Assembly: GCA_014763895.1 (NCBI GenBank)
Contig: JACXUM010000006.1
Location: 1 to 64,000 of the forward strand
Direction of reading: 5' to 3'
DNA length: 64,000 nucleotides
Source of the DNA: Campylobacterales bacterium
Lineage (GTDB): Bacteria; Campylobacterota; Campylobacteria; Campylobacterales; Sulfurovaceae
Positions 1 to 8,266 of this stretch are shown one piece after another (positions within the stretch are counted from its first letter, which is position 1; each line of letters opens with the position of its first letter). The notes under the pieces were generated by a model. It searched no databases, was not told the DNA's origin, and saw only the letters and a program-made list of their open reading frames with translations. The position numbers and the translations under genes were made by a program.

Positions 1-98
1 TTAAAGAGTGTGAGTTTAGGTTCAATTATAGAGGTGAAGATTTATACAAATTACTGTTAAAAATCTTCAGAAATGACCCTCTAAACTAGTCAAGCCCC
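1..98 (+). mobile_element. Right end of an IS1595-family insertion sequence (partial)
   Basis: The window opens inside an insertion sequence. An open frame running in from the left edge ends at 87-89 and encodes a typical IS1595/IS1016-type transposase C-terminus. Nine bases after the stop the sequence AAGCCCC ends at 98; read in reverse this gives GGGGCTTGACTAG, which resembles the GGGGC-type terminal repeat of this family. The next eight bases (99-106) would be the target duplication, but the left copy is outside the window. The exact boundary is inferred; the family call rests on the short protein tail. Confidence 0.6.
3..89 (+). CDS. IS1595-family transposase, C-terminal fragment
   Basis: Only the last 28 codons are visible. 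The frame reads KECEFRFNYRGEDLYKLLL and then a short basic tail before TAG. The pattern of an ECEFRFNYR block followed by LYxLLLKI is what I recognise as the end of IS1016/IS1595 DDE transposases, just before the right inverted repeat. Whether the copy is intact cannot be judged because the catalytic region lies outside the window. It sits close to a damaged gene pair at 258-1077. Confidence 0.65.
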   Translation, partial: KECEFRFNYRGEDLYKLLLKIFRNDPLN

Positions 99-219
99 TA
101 AAATTAATATACACTAATATTATATAGGATGTCAATAAAAATAAACACAAATATTTTATTATAGGCAATTTTATTGCGAATAGATATGAAGAAGATTTTT
201 TAAATAAGTGATGCCAACC

Positions 220-237
220 GACAGCATTGTTGCTGTC
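220..237 (-). terminator. Small hairpin downstream of the barrel gene, possible terminator
   Basis: GACAGCA at 220-226 and TGCTGTC at 231-237 form a perfect 7-bp stem around a 4-base loop, 20 bases past the stop of the barrel gene. The bases that follow in the leftward direction are not a clean T-run, so termination is uncertain. The rest of 99-257 is AT-rich spacer with no credible gene. Confidence 0.35.
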
Positions 238-257
238 AATGTTGACCTTCAATGAGA

Positions 258-842
258 TTAGAATGTATAAGTTGCACCTACGTTTACTGAATCAAGTGTT
301 ACATCTACACCTGAAAGTTCTCCGTCAAATCCAGTATCATCATACAATCTTGTGTAATCTACGAATACACCGATGTTTTCTGTAACAGCATAGTTTGCGC
401 CAAGACCCCATTGGAATCCATTTTCTGAATAATCTTCACCGTCAAAACTTGCAGATACTTGACCATATCCAAGAAGTGCATAAACATTAAAGTTATCTGC
501 TACTGGGTACATTGGTTTAAGATAGATAGCAAAGTTTGAAAGATCTTCATTAACATCTTCATCATAAGTTCCATCATCCAAGTTTACATCGCTAAGTACA
601 GTCGAATATCTACCTTCTACCGCAATATATTTGTTGAAGTTGTATCCTGCCAATGCAGTCAAGGCATGACCTGTTACATCAATATCTGCACCTCTTGTTC
701 CTACATCCGCAATTGTCCCTGTCATATAAGAATAACCCAAACCTACATAGAATGAACCTGGTGTTGATTCGACTACTTCTGGAACCGTTACTTCTGGCTC
801 AACAGGAGCGATATCTCCACCTGCAAATGCAAAAGAACTCCA
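258..842 (-). pseudogene. 8-stranded-type outer-membrane beta-barrel protein, 5' end lost
   Basis: The frame encodes alternating barrel strands (for example FYVGLGYSYMTG, YIAVEGRY and FQWGLGANYAV) and ends in a terminal phenylalanine (GATYTF), the usual signature of an outer-membrane barrel of the OmpA/OmpW size class. Reading upstream of the first possible start (TTG at 738-740) the frame stays open through SSFAFAGGDIAPVEPEV, which is the end of a signal peptide, its AxA-like cleavage site and a Pro/Glu linker. It then stops at a TGA (843-845). The signal peptide start and ribosome binding site are absent: at about 838 the sequence becomes the 3' part of the neighbouring gene. The barrel is therefore probably not made from this copy, unless the join is an assembly error. 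Confidence 0.7.
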
Positions 843-1077
843 TCAATTCAGCCAAAAGTTCATCGATCTCATCTTCATCCAGTTCATTGCGTTTCAACTC
901 TTCAACAATAGCAAAACACTCCGTTCTCATCTCTCTGAGTTCTTCAAGATCCTCTTTTTGTTCTTTGGAGGCATTCTTGGCTTTATCGATCTCTTCAAAG
1001 AGCTCATCGATAGCAACTTCAAGATCCGGGATGATCTCCAATTCCAATAAATTTTGCAATTTTTCTGCATTTGTCAT
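799..1077 (-). CDS. Small acidic helical protein, C-terminus replaced by out-of-frame sequence
   Basis: A protein of about 80 native residues, very rich in Glu, Asp and Leu with heptad-like spacing (IDELFEEIDKAKN, LRNELDEDEIDELLAEL-like stretches), so probably a helical or coiled-coil cytosolic protein. I do not recognise the family. The ATG has an AGGAAA ribosome site ten bases upstream. The frame looks native through AELMEF and then runs out of frame into the signal-peptide codons of the barrel gene, adding CICRWRYRSC before a stop. The natural stop and 3' end are missing, which mirrors the 5' loss of the barrel gene. Confidence 0.55.
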   Translation of the reverse strand: MTNAEKLQNLLELEIIPDLEVAIDELFEEIDKAKNASKEQKEDLEELREMRTECFAIVEELKRNELDEDEIDELLAELMEFFCICRWRYRSC

Positions 1078-1152
1078 AATAAAATTTCCTATATTGTGTT
1101 ATTTAAATGGATATTGTAGCAAAAAAGAGAAAGTTTAAAAAGAAAGAAGAAA

Positions 1153-1178
1153 TTTCTTCCGAGAACCCTCGGAAGAAA
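1153..1178 (-). terminator. Rho-independent terminator of mrp/thiC
   Basis: TTTCTTCCGAG at 1153-1163 and its exact complement at 1168-1178 form an 11-bp stem with a 4-base loop, 21 bases past the mrp stop. In the leftward direction the stem runs into a T-rich tract (1133-1152), as expected for an intrinsic terminator. It separates the mrp-thiC unit from the damaged genes to its left. Confidence 0.75.
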
Positions 1179-1198
1179 AGAAGGCAGATCAATGAAGA

Positions 1199-2371
1199 TT
1201 AGTGGCAGCCGCACCCTGTTCCGCAGCTTCCGCCGGAACTTTCCTGCTTGGGTGCAGCTTGTGTACTGCAGGCACTTACACCTGGAGGTGTAGTCGGTTG
1301 GATCGCCTGGTTGCTTACACCGCCTTGGGCATTGACTTTATCGATGAATGCAAGGACTTTTCCTGCCGCTTCCTGATAACGTTTTGCTGTTTCACTGTCT
1401 GGTTTATGGTACGTTACCGGCATACCTGTATCACCACCGATCCTAACGGCAGGTTCGATCGGGATGCGGGCGATAAGCTCTGTATCATATTCCATTGCAA
1501 CCGGTGTTGCAGTACCCATACCGAAAATATCCGATTCTGTTTCACAGGAAGGACAGATGAAACCGCTCATATTTTCAATAATACCGGCGGTAGGGATATG
1601 CAGTTTTTTGAACATATCAAGTGATCTTCTGCTATCATCCAAACTGACTTCCTGAGGCGTTGTTACCGTAACCCCAGCAGTAACAGGAACTGACTGCGCC
1701 AATGTCAGCTGGGCATCACCTGTTCCAGGAGGCATATCAATGACCAATACATCAAGGTCGGACCACAAAATATCTCTGAGGAACTGTTCGATCGCTTTCA
1801 TGATCATAGAACCTCTCCAGATCAAAGATTGCCCCGGCTCCATCAAGGATCCCATTGACATGATCTCAACACCGTATGCTTTTAGCGGAAGTACTTTATT
1901 CCCCTGGATCTCTGGTTTCTGATCTGCCACACCCATCATACGGGGAATGTTCGGCCCATAGATATCTGCATCCAAAAGCCCGACTTTTTTACCCTGCATT
2001 GCCATTGCCACGGCAAGGTTTACAGAGGTTGTTGATTTACCAACCCCACCTTTACCTGAGCTGACCATCACAAAGTTTTTAACTTGCGGAGCAATATTTT
2101 TACCACTGATAGAGTTACTCATCTGTTTTGGCGCTTGCGGTGCTTTGATATTAACATTGATTGTTTCAAATCCGATCTTTTTGAGTTCAACCGTTACATC
2201 CTGCATGATCTGCTGCTTGACTTCATCAGCAGAAGAGGTGATATCAACCGTTAAACTCACATTGTTGCCTTCGATAACAACATCTTTCACAAATCCAAAC
2301 GTAACGATATCTTTTGTAAATCCAGGATAGGTTACATTTTTTAATGCTTCCATTACATTATTTTCAGTCAT
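1199..2371 (-). CDS. mrp: Mrp/ApbC-family iron-sulfur cluster carrier ATPase
   Basis: A 390-residue cytosolic P-loop ATPase that binds and passes on Fe-S clusters. The first ~90 residues match the MIP18/DUF59 domain fused to bacterial Mrp proteins. The deviant Walker A motif GKGGVGKST lies at 106-114, PPGTGDA follows near 214, and a CxxC (CPSC, 273-276) provides the bridging cluster ligands of the dimer. The C-terminus ends in an added Cys/His tail, GSCGTGCGCH, which could bind further metal. The gene lies 29 bp downstream of thiC in the same direction. Since ThiC is a [4Fe-4S] enzyme, co-expression with a cluster carrier makes sense. Confidence 0.92.
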   Translation of the reverse strand: MTENNVMEALKNVTYPGFTKDIVTFGFVKDVVIEGNNVSLTVDITSSADEVKQQIMQDVTVELKKIGFETINVNIKAPQAPKQMSNSISGKNIAPQVKNFVMVSSGKGGVGKSTTSVNLAVAMAMQGKKVGLLDADIYGPNIPRMMGVADQKPEIQGNKVLPLKAYGVEIMSMGSLMEPGQSLIWRGSMIMKAIEQFLRDILWSDLDVLVIDMPPGTGDAQLTLAQSVPVTAGVTVTTPQEVSLDDSRRSLDMFKKLHIPTAGIIENMSGFICPSCETESDIFGMGTATPVAMEYDTELIARIPIEPAVRIGGDTGMPVTYHKPDSETAKRYQEAAGKVLAFIDKVNAQGGVSNQAIQPTTPPGVSACSTQAAPKQESSGGSCGTGCGCH

Positions 2372-2400
2372 TTATACTCCTATTTTTAATCAATTATTCT

Positions 2401-3780
<1,380 letters not shown>

Positions 3781-3909
3781 CTAAATAGTGTGGTTTATAT
3801 TCGAGTTATACCAAGCCAATCTTAAATTTGATTGAAATTGAGGCGATATGGAGATTAAATAAGAGTAAAAATATCTTATTTATACAGATACAATCAAGCA
3901 AGCGGAGAG

Positions 3910-3915
3910 TATAAT
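3910..3915 (+). promoter_or_regulatory. -10 element of the ispDF promoter
   Basis: A perfect TATAAT lies 34 bases upstream of the GTG start of ispDF. No good -35 hexamer is visible, which is usual for Campylobacterota sigma-70 promoters. The same 178-bp spacer must carry the leftward thiC promoter; a TATAAC in reverse orientation near 3807 is a possible -10. Confidence 0.55.
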
Positions 3916-3949
3916 ACGTTACAATTTGATACATAATATAGGAAAATAC

Positions 3950-5071
3950 GTGTCTGATATAACATTGGTCCTTTTGGGCGCTGGTAGTTCAACCCGGTTT
4001 AAATCTCCTGTCAAAAAACAATGGATCTATAACGGAGAAGTTCCGTTATGGCTGCATGTTGCCCAAAGATTTGAAAAAACTGCTGACTTTAGGCAGATCA
4101 TTGTCGTTTCGAGTAAAGAAGAGATTGCATACATGCCGTATTTCGCAGATTATCAATTTGTTGAAGGCGGTGATACAAGACAGGATTCTCTGAGCAATGC
4201 TATCAAAGAAGTTAAAACCTCTTATGTCCTGGTAAGCGATATCGCTCGCTGTTGTATCGATGCCGCGATGATCCAACGCATCATCGCGGCTAAAGAAGAA
4301 GCATCCTGTATCGTTCCTGCTTTAAAGGTTGTGGATACCCTTTATCTGCAAGATTTACCTATCGACAGAGAAGAAGTGAAGATCATACAGACCCCTCAAC
4401 TAAGCAAGACGGCTATCTTAAAAGTGGCGCTTCAAACCAAAACCATGTTTACAGATGAAAGTTCTGCTATTAAGGCGTTAGGCGAGACTATTAGCTTTGT
4501 AGAAGGTTCTTCGTTGGCACATAAGCTGACTACAATAGAAGATCTTGCAAAACTTCCTTGCCTCAAAGCGCCCTCTTCCAAAACACGCACAGGTTTTGGG
4601 ATGGATATCCATCCGTTCCAAAACGGAAAAACGATGATGCTTTGCGGGGTCAAGATCGATGTAGACTTCGGGTTCAAAGCCCATAGTGACGGAGATGTTG
4701 CTATCCATGCACTGATCGATGCACTGTTGGGAGCAGCAGGAATGGGCGATATCGGAGAGCTCTATCCTGACACGGACCAAAAGTATGCGGGGGTGGATTC
4801 GAAGCTACTGTTGAAAGATACGGTTGCAAAGATCAAGGCCTTTGGTTTTGAAATAGGAAATGTGGACATGACGATCGTGGCACAAGCACCAAAACTCATG
4901 CCGTATAAATCACAAATGAGAAAATCTATCGCAACGATGCTTGACATCAAACAACATTTGGTTAATATCAAAGCGACAACTGCAGAAAATCTTGGATTTG
5001 TAGGCCGTAAAGAAGGCGTAACCGTACATGCGGTTGCCAATTTAACTTATTTTGACTGGAAAACATTATGA
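3950..5071 (+). CDS. ispDF: Bifunctional IspD/IspF, methylerythritol phosphate isoprenoid pathway
   Basis: A fusion of 2-C-methyl-D-erythritol 4-phosphate cytidylyltransferase (N-terminal ~205 residues) and 2,4-cyclodiphosphate synthase (C-terminal ~160). The IspD half starts with the nucleotide-binding loop LGAGSSTRF. The IspF half has the metal-binding DIHPF motif, the SDGDVAIHALIDAL block and the TTAENLGFVGRKEG end motif. The fusion is typical of Campylobacterota. The frame could begin at a TTG (3926), but the GTG at 3950 is preceded by AGGAAA at correct spacing and gives the usual N-terminus, so it is preferred. The stop overlaps the next start in ATGA. Confidence 0.95.
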   Translation: MSDITLVLLGAGSSTRFKSPVKKQWIYNGEVPLWLHVAQRFEKTADFRQIIVVSSKEEIAYMPYFADYQFVEGGDTRQDSLSNAIKEVKTSYVLVSDIARCCIDAAMIQRIIAAKEEASCIVPALKVVDTLYLQDLPIDREEVKIIQTPQLSKTAILKVALQTKTMFTDESSAIKALGETISFVEGSSLAHKLTTIEDLAKLPCLKAPSSKTRTGFGMDIHPFQNGKTMMLCGVKIDVDFGFKAHSDGDVAIHALIDALLGAAGMGDIGELYPDTDQKYAGVDSKLLLKDTVAKIKAFGFEIGNVDMTIVAQAPKLMPYKSQMRKSIATMLDIKQHLVNIKATTAENLGFVGRKEGVTVHAVANLTYFDWKTL

Positions 5072-5949
5072 AAATCATCATTATAGAAAATGAACTTTAT
5101 CTTGCTCAAAGTATCGCATCCAAATTGAGTGAACATGGTTTTGAGACAGAAGTTTTCAGTTCAATCAAAGAAGCAATGCAAAGCAAAGGGGATGTCTATC
5201 TTCTCTCAACCAATCTGCCAGGCCAAAACATCACACTGTTGATCAAAGAGTTTAATGACAAGATCATCATCCTTATGGTCAATTATATCAATAATGATAC
5301 GGTTGGAGAACCTCTTAGACTTGGTGCAAAAGACTATATCGTCAAGCCTTTCATGATCGAAGAACTTTTACGCAAGATAGATCACTATAAAGAGTATCAG
5401 GAACTCAAAAAAAACACCAGACTCTATCAGGAATATATGCAAAACCTGCTTCAGGAGATAGAGACCGATTTTGATACAGACAAATTAACCATACCTATCG
5501 TCATTCAGACCAATTATCAAAGGCTGGTTGATAAAATCGTTTTTGAATATGTCCAGAAAAAAGATATGCTACTTACATTTGTTCCTCTAACCAGTGAAAA
5601 TTGGCGCGAAAAGATCATCCAAAGCGGAACCAATACATTACTTTATATTACCGAGCTTCAGGCATTGAAAAAAAGTGATAGGGAACAACTTTTTGAACTG
5701 CTTAAAAATTATGATTTTATCATGTGCTCTACTGCAGAACTAGACTGTGATTTTGAAACGATCATTCTCAATACTGAAAACAAGCTTTATGATCAAAATG
5801 AGATATTAACGATTGACGATTATGTAAAATTTATCGTAAACAGCTTCCAATACAAGTTCCCTGATACGGAACTCTCAAAGAAACTTGGAATATCTAGAAA
5901 AAGCTTGTGGGAAAAAAGGAAAAAGTATGGACTCTTCAAAAAGAAATAA
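5068..5949 (+). CDS. HP1021/Cj1608-like orphan response regulator with pseudo-receiver
   Basis: A 293-residue regulator: a CheY-like N-terminal domain (1-115), a middle region (to ~255) and a C-terminal helix-turn-helix (KLGISRKSLWEKRKKYG). The receiver is atypical. The acidic pair after the first strand is EN (IIIENELY), the usual phospho-acceptor Asp position reads S (LLSTNLPG), and only the conserved Lys (IVKPF) remains, so phosphotransfer is unlikely. HP1021 of Helicobacter and Cj1608 of Campylobacter have this build, and in C. jejuni the gene likewise sits between ispDF and the sulfurylase-like gene. HP1021 is reported to be a redox-responsive transcription factor that also binds oriC; the equivalence here is inferred from architecture and position. 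Confidence 0.8.
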   Translation: MKIIIIENELYLAQSIASKLSEHGFETEVFSSIKEAMQSKGDVYLLSTNLPGQNITLLIKEFNDKIIILMVNYINNDTVGEPLRLGAKDYIVKPFMIEELLRKIDHYKEYQELKKNTRLYQEYMQNLLQEIETDFDTDKLTIPIVIQTNYQRLVDKIVFEYVQKKDMLLTFVPLTSENWREKIIQSGTNTLLYITELQALKKSDREQLFELLKNYDFIMCSTAELDCDFETIILNTENKLYDQNEILTIDDYVKFIVNSFQYKFPDTELSKKLGISRKSLWEKRKKYGLFKKK

Positions 5950-7126
5950 AGACTCAAAACAACTTTACATCGATACAGAGGCACTTTCTACCTTGGCACT
6001 GGTCAAAGCTGGGCTTATCGCGCCCGTTACAAAATTGATGAACAAAACAGAGGCCATGGAAGTTGATAAAACAAAAATGTATAAAGGTGTTCCATTCCCT
6101 TTTGCTTTCTTGCTGGCTCCAAAAGGTACACGCAACAAAAGAACATTGGAAAATTTAACGAAAGGTGATGTGGTAGATCTGATCACTGAAGATACAAAAG
6201 TCGGGGAACTGATCGTTGAGGATACGTTCAGGATCGATCCAATACAACGTTTGCACCATATCTACGGGACAGCGGATGAAAGTCATCCAGGGGTTAAAAA
6301 CACAATGGCCCGACTTGGAGAAATCGCTATATCAGGTGAATATACCGTACAATACCCCCTCATTGATGATAATATCAAACGTATCAAACAGATGATCAAT
6401 AAAACCGGTGCAAAAACCATCACGTCCATGATGCTTGCGGCAAACCCTCTTAATAGAGCCCATGAGAGAATTATCCGCCAGGCAGTCGGAGAAAGTGACC
6501 TGCTTGTAATCTTTTTAAGAAAACCTTTTACAAAAAAAGGGCTTCGTTACGATATACGTCACAAAGCGCTCACAACGTTTATAGATAACTTCTTACCACG
6601 CAATAAAGTCCTCGTTATTCCTTTTGAAAATACCTATATTTTTGCAGGATACAATGAGCTCATTCTGGATGCACTCCTAGCAAAAAACTATGGCTGTACA
6701 CAACTGGTCATAGGGAAAAATCATGGTGGTTTGGGGCTCTATTATGATCAAAACCGTTTGGCTTCCATCTTTGATAAATTCAAAGATCTGGATATCCGGA
6801 TCAAAACGATCGATGAATTTGTTTATTGTGATACCTGCAAAACACTTGTAAGTACACAAACCTGTCCGCATGGTCAGCATCATCACGTTCATTATCATTC
6901 CGAATCGATCATGAAATTGATCCAAAGCGGTCTTGTCCCTCCTTCAATCCTTGTCAGGAAAGAGGTTTCGGCAAATATCCTTGCAGCACTCTTTCCTAAC
7001 CGGTTTGAGAATCTACAGGAGATGCATTATTCACTCATGCCCGGATCTGGATTGATTGAACAACAAAGCGAAGAGCAGTTCTATCTGAAACTGATCGAAC
7101 TCTATCAAACCTCTTCTCTAACGTAA
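5927..7126 (+). CDS. ATP-sulfurylase-like protein with divergent active site
   Basis: A 399-residue protein with the layout of bacterial ATP sulfurylase: N-terminal PUA-like domain (1-150), nucleotidyl-transferase domain, and the zinc-type segment CDTCKTLVSTQTCPHGQHHH near 300. The catalytic motif normally written QTRNPxHRAHE reads LAANPLNRAHE, so the Gln, Arg and first His are replaced, and GRDHAGVG reads GKNHGGLG. A role in sulfate activation is therefore uncertain. The ATG at 5927 has AAGGAAAAAG before it and overlaps the upstream gene by 23 bases; a TTG at 5885 is less likely. The C. jejuni equivalent, Cj1609, is annotated as a sulfate adenylyltransferase and has the same neighbours. Confidence 0.75.
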   Translation: MDSSKRNKDSKQLYIDTEALSTLALVKAGLIAPVTKLMNKTEAMEVDKTKMYKGVPFPFAFLLAPKGTRNKRTLENLTKGDVVDLITEDTKVGELIVEDTFRIDPIQRLHHIYGTADESHPGVKNTMARLGEIAISGEYTVQYPLIDDNIKRIKQMINKTGAKTITSMMLAANPLNRAHERIIRQAVGESDLLVIFLRKPFTKKGLRYDIRHKALTTFIDNFLPRNKVLVIPFENTYIFAGYNELILDALLAKNYGCTQLVIGKNHGGLGLYYDQNRLASIFDKFKDLDIRIKTIDEFVYCDTCKTLVSTQTCPHGQHHHVHYHSESIMKLIQSGLVPPSILVRKEVSANILAALFPNRFENLQEMHYSLMPGSGLIEQQSEEQFYLKLIELYQTSSLT

Positions 7127-7138
7127 AAAGGAATATCA

Positions 7139-7633
7139 ATGACACCGCAAAAACTTTTTTTAACTTTTTTTGGTGCCGGTTTAAGTCCAAAAGCACCCGG
7201 CACTGTAGGAACACTCGCATCACTTCCGGTTGGTCTTGCTATTCTTTACTATCTTGGAATTCAAACACTCTTTATGATGACACTTGCCATCACGATCATC
7301 GGCATCCTGGAGATCAATAAATATGAAAAACTCACCGGGGACCATGACCAAAAAGAGATCGTCATTGATGAAGCAGCAGGTATGTGGCTTTCTCTTATGA
7401 TCGCATACTCAACAGCCGTTACGATGAACTATCCCTATGCCGAAATCGGTGCGATCAGTGTCAGTTTTCTGGCATTCCGTCTGTTTGACATATGGAAACC
7501 TTCTACGATAGGATGGATTGACAGGGAACTTAAAGGCGGCCTTGGGGTAATGGGTGATGATGTTCTAGCAGGCATCGCAGGAGGGCTTTTAACTTCCCTT
7601 ATCTTAATGGGAATTAATAAATTTCTGTCTTAA
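7139..7633 (+). CDS. pgpA: Phosphatidylglycerophosphatase A
   Basis: A 164-residue inner-membrane phosphatase that removes phosphate from phosphatidylglycerophosphate to give phosphatidylglycerol. The N-terminal block GAGLSPKAPGTVGTLASLP, the acidic motif VIDEAAGMWL and the C-terminal GGLGVMGDDVLAG segment are hallmark PgpA motifs, with hydrophobic helices between them. It ends the ispDF cluster, and its 3' end overlaps the oppositely oriented HEAGH protein gene by 30 bases. Confidence 0.93.
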   Translation: MTPQKLFLTFFGAGLSPKAPGTVGTLASLPVGLAILYYLGIQTLFMMTLAITIIGILEINKYEKLTGDHDQKEIVIDEAAGMWLSLMIAYSTAVTMNYPYAEIGAISVSFLAFRLFDIWKPSTIGWIDRELKGGLGVMGDDVLAGIAGGLLTSLILMGINKFLS

Positions 7634-8266
7634 ATTCTTCTTATGATGATCTTTAAATGCTTCAAATAGAAGTCTGACAATTGAATAGATCATCAAAAAA
7701 TATCCCACTAAACGGGTAAAACCGGAAATGAATGATTCATATTCCAAGATACCCAGTGCTGTAAAGATATAATGGAAATCATGTATCGCATCTACACCCA
7801 GGAAGGATTTACTTGCAGGTAATACCGCACCTTCATGTGCCGTTGACATATACCAGGCAGTATATAACAATGAAAAACCTGTAAAAAATAAAGCTATGTA
7901 GGCTCCAAAATCATTTTTCCGTTTTTTATAGTAAACCATCACTCCAACCGGAAAGAATACTTGAAACAACGTACCGTTAAGTACCATTAAAAATTGTGGA
8001 CAGGGAAAAATGTAACAGACCCCATGTCCTGCTTCATGAATGATCCCCAGTGCTTGATTGGCAACAAAAAAATAGAGTGTAAAAATCTGGCCTATCCATG
8101 AGTGAGATGAAGTATAATGAGGTCCCCATGGAGCATAGTGAGGAAATAGAAGTAAAAAAATAGACAATAAAACAGCAATGGTTTTTTTTCCCATTGGAGT
8201 AATATCCTTTAAAGACCGATCTGTTCTTTTAGGGAACAACTCTTTTAAATATTCTTTGTCTTCCAT
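7604..8266 (-). CDS. Integral membrane protein with HEAGH motif, putative zinc metalloprotease
   Basis: A 220-residue protein with about five hydrophobic segments. The segment IIHEAGHGVCYIFPCP places a HExxH zinc motif at the start of a membrane helix, followed by LNGTLFQVFFPVGVMVYY. A second acidic/His cluster (DAIHDFHYIF) further on could supply a third ligand. This resembles M50-like intramembrane proteases or peptidase-fold membrane proteins, but I cannot place it in a named family. Its start lies inside the 3' end of the malic enzyme gene (22-bp overlap), so the two are translationally linked. Its 3' end overlaps pgpA on the opposite strand. Confidence 0.6.
   Translation of the reverse strand: MEDKEYLKELFPKRTDRSLKDITPMGKKTIAVLLSIFLLLFPHYAPWGPHYTSSHSWIGQIFTLYFFVANQALGIIHEAGHGVCYIFPCPQFLMVLNGTLFQVFFPVGVMVYYKKRKNDFGAYIALFFTGFSLLYTAWYMSTAHEGAVLPASKSFLGVDAIHDFHYIFTALGILEYESFISGFTRLVGYFLMIYSIVRLLFEAFKDHHKKNLRQKFINSH

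Noticed and set aside
67-252. 61-codon leftward frame next to the barrel gene
   Set aside because: It overlaps the insertion sequence end, has no ribosome site and encodes an AT-rich hydrophobic stretch of random look.
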